5,597 nucleotides of DNA from NCBI GenBank assembly GCA_003152145.1, contig PLZL01000036.1:1-5597 (forward strand), in the 5' to 3' direction. Below are positions 1 to 5,597 of this stretch, piece after piece. The DNA is from Limisphaerales bacterium (GTDB lineage Bacteria; Verrucomicrobiota; Verrucomicrobiae; Limisphaerales; UBA11358). The notes beneath the pieces are model-generated. The model saw only the letters and a list, made by a program, of their open reading frames with translations, made no database searches and was not told the origin of the DNA. Each line of letters begins with the position of its first letter. Positions within the stretch are counted from its first letter, which is position 1. The position numbers and the translations under genes are program-made.

Positions 1-24
1 CGCACTTTTCAACCGGCGTTTACA
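1..24. mobile_element. Possible terminus of an insertion sequence (IS21-like) interrupting the GH43 gene
   Basis: Read on the minus strand, GH43 homology stops after the CAT codon at 27-25 and is followed by a stretch beginning TGTAAACGCCGGTTGAAAAG, which runs to the window edge. The frame stays open but encodes CKRRLKSA, whereas the paralogue in this window has YYLFYAAG at that place. The stretch starts with TG, and its AACGCCGGTTGAAAA core resembles terminal repeats I associate with IS21-family elements. That resemblance is from memory and was not searched. No transposase is visible because only 24 bases are present. A chimeric assembly join or another repeat is the main alternative. Confidence 0.35.
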
Positions 25-672
25 ATGTCCATTGCGCTTATAGAACCAGGGACCTTCCTGATAGTTCCTTGGCTTGACGTCCGTCTTTACGATGTCGCCC
101 GAGTAGGAAATCATGTCCTTGTTCAGCTTCACATACCAGATATTCGGGTTTCCGAAGTAAAGGTAGGCCTGGCCGTCGTCATCAACGAAAACCGTGGGAT
201 CAATATACCCGTTGGCCTTGTCAATGAGGGGACGGCCGAGGGCGTCCTTGAAGGGGCCAAGTGGATTGTCTGCCACGGCCACAGCAATGACATTTTTTGG
301 CCATCCCGTCACGCTGATCGGGACATACAGATAAAACTTGCCGTCTCGCTCGACGACTTGAGGCGCCCATGCGTCATTTTTCTGCACCGCCCACGGAAAT
401 GTTGCCAGGGAAGCTATCGCACCATGATCGGTCCAATTGACCATGTCCTTGGTGGAGTAACACTTCCAGTCCAGCATGTGAAAGCCATTGGCGTCGTCTT
501 CGTCATGACTGGTAATCAGGTAAACGGTGTCTTTGAAAACAAACGGTGCCGGGTCGGCGGTGAAACAGGTTTGCACGACGGGATTGTCCGCAAAACAACT
601 TGTGCCAAAAGTGGCTGCTGCAACCATGGCAACGACTTTCAGAATTCCTGATTTATCCGGTGAACTTTTCAT
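1..672 (-). CDS. GH43 family glycoside hydrolase, N-terminal part, truncated at the window edge and probably interrupted
   Basis: This is a secreted five-bladed beta-propeller hydrolase of family GH43, probably an alpha-L-arabinofuranosidase or beta-xylosidase. From the ATG at 672-670, 224 codons are readable. Residues 1-28 form a signal peptide with likely cleavage after SCFA. The family's catalytic residues are visible: general base D40 in TADPAP, pKa modulator D158 in YIDPTVF, and general acid E206 in [16 protein letters not shown] (101-105) is the usual GH43 form. The start overlaps the stop of the upstream GH43-CBM6 gene by four bases (ATGA), suggesting translational coupling. The two proteins are clear paralogues, sharing for example [18 protein letters not shown] and KLNKDM. 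Homology breaks at residue 216 (H), about 24 bases from the edge, and neither other frame restores it, so the gene may be disrupted. Family assignment is secure; the substrate is not. Confidence 0.9.
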   Translation of the reverse strand, partial: MKSSPDKSGILKVVAMVAAATFGTSCFADNPVVQTCFTADPAPFVFKDTVYLITSHDEDDANGFHMLDWKCYSTKDMVNWTDHGAIASLATFPWAVQKNDAWAPQVVERDGKFYLYVPISVTGWPKNVIAVAVADNPLGPFKDALGRPLIDKANGYIDPTVFVDDDGQAYLYFGNPNIWYVKLNKDMISYSGDIVKTDVKPRNYQEGPWFYKRNGHCKRRLKSA

Positions 673-2075
673 TTGTCAGTCGTGGTTGATTCATATTTCC
701 ACCAATCAAAGTTTAACCCTGGTTCGCTGCCGCCAGTGAATTTCAGGATCAAATCATGGACACCTTTCGCACCGCTGACGGCGCATGATAGCATCTCCCA
801 TTTGTCCAATCCACCGGTGCTCTTCACATTCAGGGTCCCGACCAACGCCCCGGCTGTATTGTCCAGCCGAAGTTCGATCGTTCCGCCATCACTCACGCTG
901 GCGACGCTGGCCAGGAATTTGGCTGCGCCCGTGCCGGCAAAATCTACATTGCACACCTTGATGAAATCCCCGTTGCTGATGCCGGTCACGTAAACGCCCA
1001 CGGCATCATTCTTTGCCGTTTCAATACCCGATTCCCAAGCGATGGTTTCTGCCTCGACACGCTTATAAGGATCCAGCATGGCAACGGGAGGCACACCTTC
1101 CTTCGTCATGTCCATTTGGACGACTGAGCCATCGGGATTAAACTTGAGTTCGTCCACACAAACCGAACGATGGAATCCGCCGCCGCCAGGCAGCGCGCCA
1201 TTGTGATAGAACAGGTAGGTTTTTCCCTTGTAGTCCACAACCCCGGGATGGTCTGTGAAGCTGCTGCCCTGGGTAGGCATCACCACACCGCCATACTTCC
1301 ACGGACCTTTGGGGCTTGGGCCGGTGGAGTAGCCGAGATGTTCTGAAATGGGTCCAGCGGCATAAAAGAGGTAATAAAGTCCATTGCGCTTGTAGAGCCA
1401 CGGGCCCTCTTCGTAGGTGGTGAGACGTTTCGGGTCATCCTTGGTGCGTTTTCCGAAGGCCTCGACGGTCATGTCCTGAAGGACGAGTCCATTGTCACCG
1501 ATGCTTGTGTCGTAGGAGGTCATGTCCTTGTTCAGCTTCGCATACCAGCATCTGGGATTGCCCCAACAAAGATAAGCCTGGCCGTCATCATCAATGAAAA
1601 CGGTCGGATCAATACTGTCATACTGGCCGCCAATGAGCGGTTTCCCGATGGGATCGGTGAAAGGTCCGAAAGGGCCATTGGTGGACACCAGCACGCCGAT
1701 CCCCCGCCCTTGAAGCGGGCAATACAGATACCACTTTGCATCCCGCTCAATGCACTGAACCGCCCAAGCGCCATTTTCGAATCCGCCTCCCCATCCAGAG
1801 CCAGCCCATTTGAAATCGTATAGTGTGGCTACCGCCCCGTGATCCGTCCAATTGACCATGTCGGTGGACGAAAAACATCTCCAGTCCTTCATGGTGAAGA
1901 AATTCTTCACCAATACGTCTTCGTCGTGGCTGGTATAGAGGTAGCAGACACCATCATGCACCACCGGCGCGGGATCGGCGGTGTAGATGGTTTGAACGAT
2001 CGGATTCAGCGCGTAGCAATTAACGGCTACTGCGGCCACGGTCACGGGAATCAAAAGGTTGTATTTCCTCTTCAT
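669..2075 (-). CDS. GH43 family glycoside hydrolase with C-terminal CBM6
   Basis: This complete 468-residue secreted enzyme is probably an alpha-L-arabinofuranosidase or beta-xylosidase acting on hemicellulose side chains. A signal peptide spans about residues 1-22 (cleavage near CYA/LN). The GH43 beta-propeller covers about 25-330, with general base D34 (TADPAP), pKa modulator D156 (SIDPTVF), general acid E223 ([12 protein letters not shown]) and a DHPG histidine, H276. Residues about 336-464 look like a CBM6 carbohydrate-binding domain, opening with [15 protein letters not shown] and closing with [10 protein letters not shown]. Compared with its downstream paralogue it has a glycine-rich insertion near 91-100 and a loop about 18 residues longer before the general acid (about 190-220). 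AWAVQ also replaces the usual AWAPQ. Substrate specificity may therefore differ. The gene starts 8 bases after the GH31 stop, with only a weak GGG as a possible ribosome-binding signal, and ends in a 4-base overlap with the next GH43. Confidence 0.93.
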   Translation of the reverse strand: MKRKYNLLIPVTVAAVAVNCYALNPIVQTIYTADPAPVVHDGVCYLYTSHDEDVLVKNFFTMKDWRCFSSTDMVNWTDHGAVATLYDFKWAGSGWGGGFENGAWAVQCIERDAKWYLYCPLQGRGIGVLVSTNGPFGPFTDPIGKPLIGGQYDSIDPTVFIDDDGQAYLCWGNPRCWYAKLNKDMTSYDTSIGDNGLVLQDMTVEAFGKRTKDDPKRLTTYEEGPWLYKRNGLYYLFYAAGPISEHLGYSTGPSPKGPWKYGGVVMPTQGSSFTDHPGVVDYKGKTYLFYHNGALPGGGGFHRSVCVDELKFNPDGSVVQMDMTKEGVPPVAMLDPYKRVEAETIAWESGIETAKNDAVGVYVTGISNGDFIKVCNVDFAGTGAAKFLASVASVSDGGTIELRLDNTAGALVGTLNVKSTGGLDKWEMLSCAVSGAKGVHDLILKFTGGSEPGLNFDWWKYESTTTDK

Positions 2076-2083
2076 CCCGTTGA

Positions 2084-4474
2084 TCAGGGGTTGGAAACTT
2101 TCACTGCCTTCCCATTGTAATGAACGACCTTATTCGGCTTCTCGGTGATGGGAATTCCGGCGCCGTGGTTATCCGATACCCAGACGATGTTGAAGGTGCG
2201 CTCGTTCAACATGCCCGGAAAACTGCCGGTGCGTTTGCCAATCGTCAGCGTTTGTTTGGCCTCGTTCCATTCCAGCGGAATCGTGGCGAATTTTCGCTTT
2301 TCGTAATTGTAGTTGTCGTGCTCGTCTTCATAGAGCGTGAACTTGCCATTCGCGCCGCGATAAACGCGCAGTTCAATCGGGTCAGCCGGTTTCTCGCTGG
2401 AATACTGAAGGAATGGCCCCATCGGAACAATTGAGCCAGGTTTGACGAAGAGCGGCAGGGTTTCAACCGGCGCCGCCGCTTCGACGTGCTGGCCGGCGGG
2501 CGAAGTTTCGCCGGTCCAGAAATTAAACCACGGAGCCCCGGCAGCCGGCAGATAAACCGGGCAATTCGTCGCTCCGGCGGTGGTGACTGGAGTCACCATG
2601 ATCGCCGAGCCAAAGAGATATTGGTCACCGATGCCAATCACTTGCGGGTCTTTCGCAAAATCCACGACCAATGGCCGCATGAACGGGCTGCCCTCCGAGG
2701 TTACCTGCCAGGCCGTCGAGTAAAGATAAGGCAGGAGACGGTAGCGCAAGTCCAGATAGGTTCGTAGAACCTGCTGGGTGTTTTCAGGGAAACGCCAAAA
2801 TTCCTTGCCCGGCCTCAGGCCGTATGAGCCATGCACGCGGAACATGGGGCAAAAGGCGCTGAACTGGAACCATCGCGAGAAAAGCTCGTCGTATTGCGGG
2901 TTGGCAGGGTCTCCGTTCCCCGCGGAACGGTTGCCGAAGAAGCCGCCGGTGTCCGTATTCCAATACGGAATGCCGGACATGGAGAAGTTCAGTCCGGCAG
3001 GAATCTGGGCGCGGAGAACCTGCCAGGTTCCTTGAATATCGCCCGACCAGGTGATGGCGCTGTTGCGCTGCTGGCCGGCATAAGCCGAACGCGTAAGGAT
3101 GACGACGCGTTTCTGATCGGTGGCGGCCCGCTGCCCCTGATAAATGCCCATCGAGTGCATCAACGGATATGCGTTATAGACCGAGTAACCCGGTCCATCG
3201 GGGGTTTTGTAAGTGCGGAATGCCATGCCGCCGATTTCCGGCTCCGGCGCGTCAAGCCACCAGCCATCGGCGCCTTTGGCGAAAAGCTGGTCGCGCATTT
3301 GCTTCCAATAAGTCTGCCGGCCGACGGCGGCAAACGGGTCATACCATTGCCCGTGACCCGGCGGAAACGCATACGACGTGATTTCCGGAAACATTCCGCC
3401 GGCGGCGTTGAGTTCCTTGCTATTCTCGCTGCCGAGGTCGAACTTTGCCCAGACAGAGATGAGCGTGTGGTAATGCATATCGTGCAATTCCTTGAACATG
3501 GCCACCGGGTCCGGGTAGCGCGTGGTGTCAAACAGGTGCGAGCCCCAAGTGTTGGTGCCCGGCGGCCAGTATTGCCAGTCCTGGATGATTCCGTCCACGG
3601 GCACTTTGAGATCGCGCAGTTTCGTGGCCACGCCAAGCAATTCCTCCTGGGAGGCGTAGCGCTCCTTGCACTGCCAGAAGCCCAATTCCCACTCGGGCAT
3701 CAAAGGCGCCTCGCCGGTCAAATGCCGGTAAGCCGCCATGGCAGTAGCGATGGTTCCGTCGCCATAGCAGAAATAGTAGTCAATGGCTTTGCCGGCTTCC
3801 GACGACCAGCGCATGATTTTCTGGCCGCTATTTGAATCGCCCGCGGCGCTCGATGAAATAGCGGTTATCGCGGGATTGTCCCAGAGGAGCATGTAACCTT
3901 TGCTGGAGGTGATTACCGGAACGCCCACGTCCGTGTTCGCTTGTGCGAGCCGGACGCTGCCGCCGTTGTTGTAATTCCAGACCCCGCGCTGATGCTGGCC
4001 GAGTCCGTAGATGCCCTCGTCCGACGCCGTCTCGAAAGCCTGCGCACACGAGGTGACGGAATCACCGGCTATCGTCGCCGGCTGAAATTTCCGGCCGTCG
4101 CCCGTTTCTCGCAGCAAAACGTGATCGGCACTGTCGAGAAAACTCACCGCGCCGGTCACGCGTTCAACGCGCGCTTGAATCTCATCCGTGCGCAGGATGA
4201 GTTCGCCCTTTGAGTCGCTCAATTTCCATTTCGCGCGTTCCGGTTTGGCAATGACCGCGAGGCTGGCGAGGTCCGGCAAACTGTTTGACGCCGCGTAAGT
4301 CACGCGGATAATGCGCGGCGAATAAACCTCCAGCCGCAGCACGCCGGGATTCATTTGCAGCGTGACGCCGTTGGAGTCCTTTTTGACGCTCGACACGGCA
4401 ACGGACGCGGCAAACAGTTGCGTCGTCGAAAAGCAGGCAGCACAGACAAACAGTGTTTTCAGGAATGGTTTCAT
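2084..4474 (-). CDS. GH31 glycoside hydrolase, probable alpha-xylosidase
   Basis: This complete 796-residue secreted retaining glycosidase probably releases alpha-linked xylose from xyloglucan oligosaccharides; alpha-glucosidase activity is the main alternative. A signal peptide lies at 1-22 (cleavage near LFA/AS). An N-terminal beta-sandwich covers about 25-255, including the GIYGLGQHQRG motif at 154-164. The (beta/alpha)8 barrel runs from about 258 to 600. The nucleophile is D408 in GWWLDAPEPE, and the likely acid/base is D479 in TWSGDIQGTW. GIPYWNTDTGGF (501-512) is typical of GH31. C-terminal beta domains follow, with a DUF5110-like region from about 697 to 770. The DAPEPE active-site form is of the kind seen in GH31 alpha-xylosidases rather than YicI-type enzymes. 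The ATG at 4474-4472 is chosen because it opens directly into the signal peptide. No Shine-Dalgarno precedes it, and the leader is AT-rich. It appears to be the first gene of an operon with the two GH43 genes. Confidence 0.92.
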   Translation of the reverse strand: MKPFLKTLFVCAACFSTTQLFAASVAVSSVKKDSNGVTLQMNPGVLRLEVYSPRIIRVTYAASNSLPDLASLAVIAKPERAKWKLSDSKGELILRTDEIQARVERVTGAVSFLDSADHVLLRETGDGRKFQPATIAGDSVTSCAQAFETASDEGIYGLGQHQRGVWNYNNGGSVRLAQANTDVGVPVITSSKGYMLLWDNPAITAISSSAAGDSNSGQKIMRWSSEAGKAIDYYFCYGDGTIATAMAAYRHLTGEAPLMPEWELGFWQCKERYASQEELLGVATKLRDLKVPVDGIIQDWQYWPPGTNTWGSHLFDTTRYPDPVAMFKELHDMHYHTLISVWAKFDLGSENSKELNAAGGMFPEITSYAFPPGHGQWYDPFAAVGRQTYWKQMRDQLFAKGADGWWLDAPEPEIGGMAFRTYKTPDGPGYSVYNAYPLMHSMGIYQGQRAATDQKRVVILTRSAYAGQQRNSAITWSGDIQGTWQVLRAQIPAGLNFSMSGIPYWNTDTGGFFGNRSAGNGDPANPQYDELFSRWFQFSAFCPMFRVHGSYGLRPGKEFWRFPENTQQVLRTYLDLRYRLLPYLYSTAWQVTSEGSPFMRPLVVDFAKDPQVIGIGDQYLFGSAIMVTPVTTAGATNCPVYLPAAGAPWFNFWTGETSPAGQHVEAAAPVETLPLFVKPGSIVPMGPFLQYSSEKPADPIELRVYRGANGKFTLYEDEHDNYNYEKRKFATIPLEWNEAKQTLTIGKRTGSFPGMLNERTFNIVWVSDNHGAGIPITEKPNKVVHYNGKAVKVSNP

Positions 4475-4476
4475 GG

Positions 4477-4486
4477 TTCAATTGAA
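4477..4486. repeat. 10-bp perfect palindrome next to the GH31 start codon
   Basis: TTCAATTGAA is a perfect palindrome ending two bases before the GH31 ATG on the coding strand, where a Shine-Dalgarno would normally lie. The half-site TTGAA/TTCAA recurs elsewhere in the leader (4501-4512 and 4728-4739). It could be an operator or a chance feature of AT-rich sequence. Confidence 0.3.
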
Positions 4487-4498
4487 AATTAATGTTTG

Positions 4499-4513
4499 TA
4501 TTGAAGTTTGAAA
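4499..4513. repeat. 15-bp direct repeat, copy near the GH31 start
   Basis: On the plus strand this copy reads TATTGAAGTTTGAAA. It matches 4726-4740 at 14 of 15 positions in the same orientation, with starts 227 bases apart. It lies in the GH31 leader. The pair may be a duplicated regulator site or a trace of local duplication and deletion. Confidence 0.45.
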
Positions 4514-4664
4514 ATCGCAATGAAATCTTTTTTAGTTACAAGTTTCGTCAACCGGTTGTTTTCGACGGCGCCCGGGTTGATTCGGAACACTCGTTCCATT
4601 TGCGGGTGCGACAGATAGCAGCGCAAAACAGCCCTCTTATCCCGGTCCCTCATTCCGGACACAA

Positions 4665-4698
4665 CAGTTTTCAAAAGACTAAAGACTAGCGAAAACTG
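4665..4698. repeat. 8-bp inverted repeat with a tandem heptamer in the loop
   Basis: CAGTTTTC at 4665-4672 and GAAAACTG at 4691-4698 are perfect reverse complements around an 18-base loop. The loop contains AAAGACT twice in tandem (4674-4680 and 4681-4687). The stem is AT-rich and no T-run follows on either strand, so a terminator is unlikely. A protein-binding site or an RNA hairpin in the GH31 leader are the alternatives. Confidence 0.4.
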
Positions 4699-4711
4699 GC
4701 TTCTCCCGATA

Positions 4712-4727
4712 TGTGACAAATGTCATA
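4712..4727. promoter_or_regulatory. CRP/FNR-family-like palindromic operator candidate
   Basis: TGTGACAAATGTCATA fits the Escherichia coli CRP consensus TGTGA-N6-TCACA with one mismatch, and its core TGACA-AA-TGTCA is a perfect 5-2-5 palindrome. A second 5-2-5 palindrome, TTGAA-GT-TTCAA, lies at 4728-4739. It is about 240 bases upstream of the GH31 start, far for a classical activator site. Catabolite-type control of a glycosidase operon would be plausible, but the regulator in this organism is unknown. Confidence 0.3.
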
Positions 4728-4740
4728 TTGAAGTTTCAAA
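4726..4740. repeat. 15-bp direct repeat, distal copy
   Basis: TATTGAAGTTTCAAA on the plus strand is the partner of the copy at 4499-4513 (one mismatch, G to C). In this copy the central part is also a 5-2-5 palindrome (TTGAA-GT-TTCAA), and its first two bases overlap the end of the CRP-like site. Confidence 0.45.
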
Positions 4741-4866
4741 CCACAAAGCCTCATGACAACGCACGTTCGCGCCACCGAAAAACAGACGGCGCAAACAAAC
4801 GCGGTGTTGAGGTAACGATTCATGCCGATAGTCTCACGTGGTGGGTGTTTCCAGGTAAATGCGAAA

Positions 4867-4998
4867 TCACCGCCCGTCACCGTTCCCGCCCGCTGGCAAG
4901 ACGGAGATTTCGGCGGAGCTCGTCCAACCATTTCTGTTGATCTCCTGCAATGCCGTGAAACGGAAGTATCGGGCATTGACGGGAGCAAAGTTGACTTC
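4867..4998 (-). pseudogene. Stranded C-terminal end of the fucosidase discoidin domain, downstream of an in-frame TAG
   Basis: Reading on in the same frame past the TAG at 5001-4999 gives 43 further codons before a TGA at 4869-4867. The product begins EVNFAPVNARYFRFTALQEI and continues through NRNGWTSSAEISVLP, which is the expected closing part of an F5/8 type C domain (aromatic-rich strand, then an N-x-W loop and AEI strand). This makes the TAG an interruption rather than the natural end of the gene. The simplest model is a CAG (Gln) to TAG substitution, since Q before EVNF would fit. No start codon or ribosome-binding site suggests independent translation. Confidence 0.75.
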
Positions 4999-5597
4999 CT
5001 AAAGCGACGGATTGTTCCGAATGTTGGCGAACGTGCCCGAGGCAACATTGGTCGTCCAGTTGGCTCCGTCCGTGCTCGTTTCAAAGCGGTAGCTTTCAAC
5101 GGTCCCGTTGGGATTTCCGTCCTGTCGCGGAAGATAGGTGAACCCGGCAATCCGGTGCGTCCTCCCCATGTCAACCGTCAGATAGTGCGGCAACGCCAGA
5201 TCGTTGTTCCAAGCGGTGTGCCAGAAGGTGGACGTGTTGCCGTCAATCGCATTGGCGGCGGCGTTGGCTTCCCCGGCAGTTTCCTGGCTGTCCACGCCGA
5301 CGACTTTCCAGCCGGTTGGCGGCAAACTGGCGAAGGGTCTTGCAGCCACGATGCCAAGCTGGCCGTTAGGCATCAGGCAGGCAGCTTGCACGGTGCCGCC
5401 CGACGGCACAACGACCGGCGAATTGTAAACCGGCGAGTTGGTCGTCGGTGCGGTTCCATCGACCGTGTAAACCATTTTGCAATTGCCGGTGTTGCTGATC
5501 GTCACCAGACCATTGGTGTCACGGCCTGAAATGGTCGGCGGCAAACCAGCGGCGGATTGTTTGAATAGTCCAAGCTCGGCGAGCGTCGGTTCCAGGC
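4999..5597 (-). CDS. Probable GH29 alpha-L-fucosidase, C-terminal part, ended early by a TAG
   Basis: The frame is open from the right edge (first full codon 5595-5593) to TAG at 5001-4999, giving 198 residues. The opening LEPTLAELGLFKQ resembles the last strand of GH29 fucosidases (typically ...PALAEFGLFK), so the catalytic domain lies outside the window. Residues about 18-76 form a chitobiase/hexosaminidase-C-like beta domain, with MVYTVDGTAPTTNSPVYNSP as its clearest motif. From about 90 (GWKVVGVDSQ) an F5/8 type C domain follows, with AIDGNTSTFWHT, PHYLTVDMG and YRFETSTDGANW, but it is cut before its last strands. This enzyme would remove alpha-L-fucose from glycans and would be exported, judging from the appended domains. 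No internal start is credible; a TTG at 5544-5542 merely lies within the frame. Fucosidase identity rests on about 13 residues plus domain architecture; other hydrolases with the same appended domains remain possible. Confidence 0.72.
   Translation of the reverse strand, partial: LEPTLAELGLFKQSAAGLPPTISGRDTNGLVTISNTGNCKMVYTVDGTAPTTNSPVYNSPVVVPSGGTVQAACLMPNGQLGIVAARPFASLPPTGWKVVGVDSQETAGEANAAANAIDGNTSTFWHTAWNNDLALPHYLTVDMGRTHRIAGFTYLPRQDGNPNGTVESYRFETSTDGANWTTNVASGTFANIRNNPSL

Larger units (their letters stand above)
4686..4823 (-). pseudogene. Relic of a secreted-protein gene: signal peptide only
   Basis: A 45-codon frame starts at the ATG at 4823-4821 and ends at TAG (4688-4686). Its first 16 residues, MNRYLNTAFVCAVCFS, match the GH31 signal peptide MKPFLKTLFVCAACFS at 10 of 16 positions, including the FVCAxCFS core. 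After about residue 19 the sequence (ARTCVVMRLCGLK onward) no longer resembles a mature exported enzyme and overlaps palindromic intergenic DNA. It begins 43 bases after the fucosidase region's final TGA, where a next operon gene would be expected. I read it as the N-terminal stub of a deleted hydrolase gene. A genuine small exported peptide is possible but less likely. Confidence 0.45.
4475..4866. other. 392-base region between the fucosidase and GH31 genes, without an intact gene
   Basis: This stretch separates the fucosidase end from the GH31 operon and should contain the GH31 promoter. It holds a truncated signal-peptide relic (4823-4686), a CRP-like palindrome, an inverted repeat, direct repeats and a start-proximal palindrome, all listed separately. 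The only promoter-like element I can name is TTGACG at 4551-4546 (minus strand), a good -35 match. At the expected spacing there is only a poor -10 (around 4529-4523), so I do not call a promoter. No convincing rho-independent terminator (stem plus T-run) is visible after the fucosidase stop. Confidence 0.6.

Noticed and set aside
25..651. Plus-strand open frame of 208 codons at the left end
   Set aside because: It is antisense to the second GH43 gene, whose minus-strand frame has a signal peptide and all three catalytic carboxylates.
2831..3835. Long plus-strand open frame (334 codons) opposite the GH31 gene
   Set aside because: It lies entirely antisense to an unambiguous GH31 catalytic domain. 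Its translation is rich in Arg, Gly and Val with no recognisable domain, as expected from the complementary strand of a GC-rich gene.
4182..4520. 112-codon minus-strand frame overlapping the start of GH31
   Set aside because: It is out of frame with GH31 and reads the signal-peptide DNA in the wrong frame; no independent evidence supports it.
4523..4551. Sigma-70 promoter with TTGACG at 4551-4546
   Set aside because: The -35 is good, but no acceptable -10 hexamer lies 16-18 bases downstream, so it was not called.
4641..4665. GC-rich imperfect hairpin (GTCC/GGAC) as a terminator
   Set aside because: The stem is only about 4-5 bp with mismatches and has no following T-run.
4489..4719. 76-codon minus-strand frame upstream of GH31
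   Set aside because: It starts at a TTG without a ribosome-binding site, spans the inverted repeat and the AT-rich leader, and its composition resembles no known protein.
4999..5001. Genome-wide reassignment of TAG to glutamine
   Set aside because: No other in-frame TAG occurs in about 1,490 codons of the other three genes, so a single mutation, an error or local read-through is more economical.
4822..5529. Plus-strand open frame of 235 codons opposite the fucosidase
   Set aside because: The minus strand encodes recognisable discoidin and hexosaminidase-C-like domains; the plus-strand product shows no domain features.

Overview
The window is a block of secreted glycoside hydrolase genes, all on the minus strand, so the biological reading order runs from the right edge to the left. 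Composition is moderately GC-rich, Shine-Dalgarno sequences are weak or absent, and each complete N-terminus carries a signal peptide. Together with the enzyme repertoire (GH29-type fucosidase with a C-terminal discoidin domain, GH31, tandem GH43), this suggests a polysaccharide-degrading environmental bacterium. Verrucomicrobiota is my best guess, with Planctomycetota, Acidobacteriota and Bacteroidota as alternatives. No phylogenetic marker is present, so this is a weak inference.

Layout from right to left. (1) 5597-4867: the C-terminal end of a probable GH29 alpha-L-fucosidase, consisting of the last strand of the fucosidase fold, a chitobiase/hexosaminidase-C-like beta domain and an F5/8 type C (discoidin) domain. 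An in-frame TAG at 5001-4999 cuts the discoidin domain, but the same frame then encodes the missing end of that domain up to a TGA at 4869-4867. (2) 4866-4475: a 392-base stretch without an intact gene. It holds a 45-codon relic that begins with a signal peptide closely resembling that of the next gene, a CRP-like palindrome, an 8-bp inverted repeat whose loop contains a tandem heptamer, a 15-bp near-perfect direct repeat and a 10-bp palindrome next to the GH31 start. (3) 4474-2084: a complete GH31 enzyme, probably an alpha-xylosidase. (4) 2075-669: a complete GH43 enzyme with a C-terminal CBM6. (5) 672-1: the first ~216 codons of a second GH43 paralogue. Its homology stops abruptly about 24 bases from the left edge, where the sequence looks like the end of an insertion sequence.

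GH31, GH43-CBM6 and the second GH43 are packed with an 8-base gap and a 4-base ATGA overlap, so they are almost certainly one operon. The enzyme set would suit trimming of hemicellulose side chains. Fucosidase, alpha-xylosidase and alpha-L-arabinofuranosidase activities together fit fucosylated and/or arabinosylated xyloglucan oligosaccharides, and GH31 plus two GH43 genes recalls known Bacteroides xyloglucan loci. The substrate is inferred from family membership, not shown by the sequence. Both ends of the block show decay (a nonsense codon, a gene relic and a probable IS junction), so this looks like a locus being rearranged rather than a new type of system.
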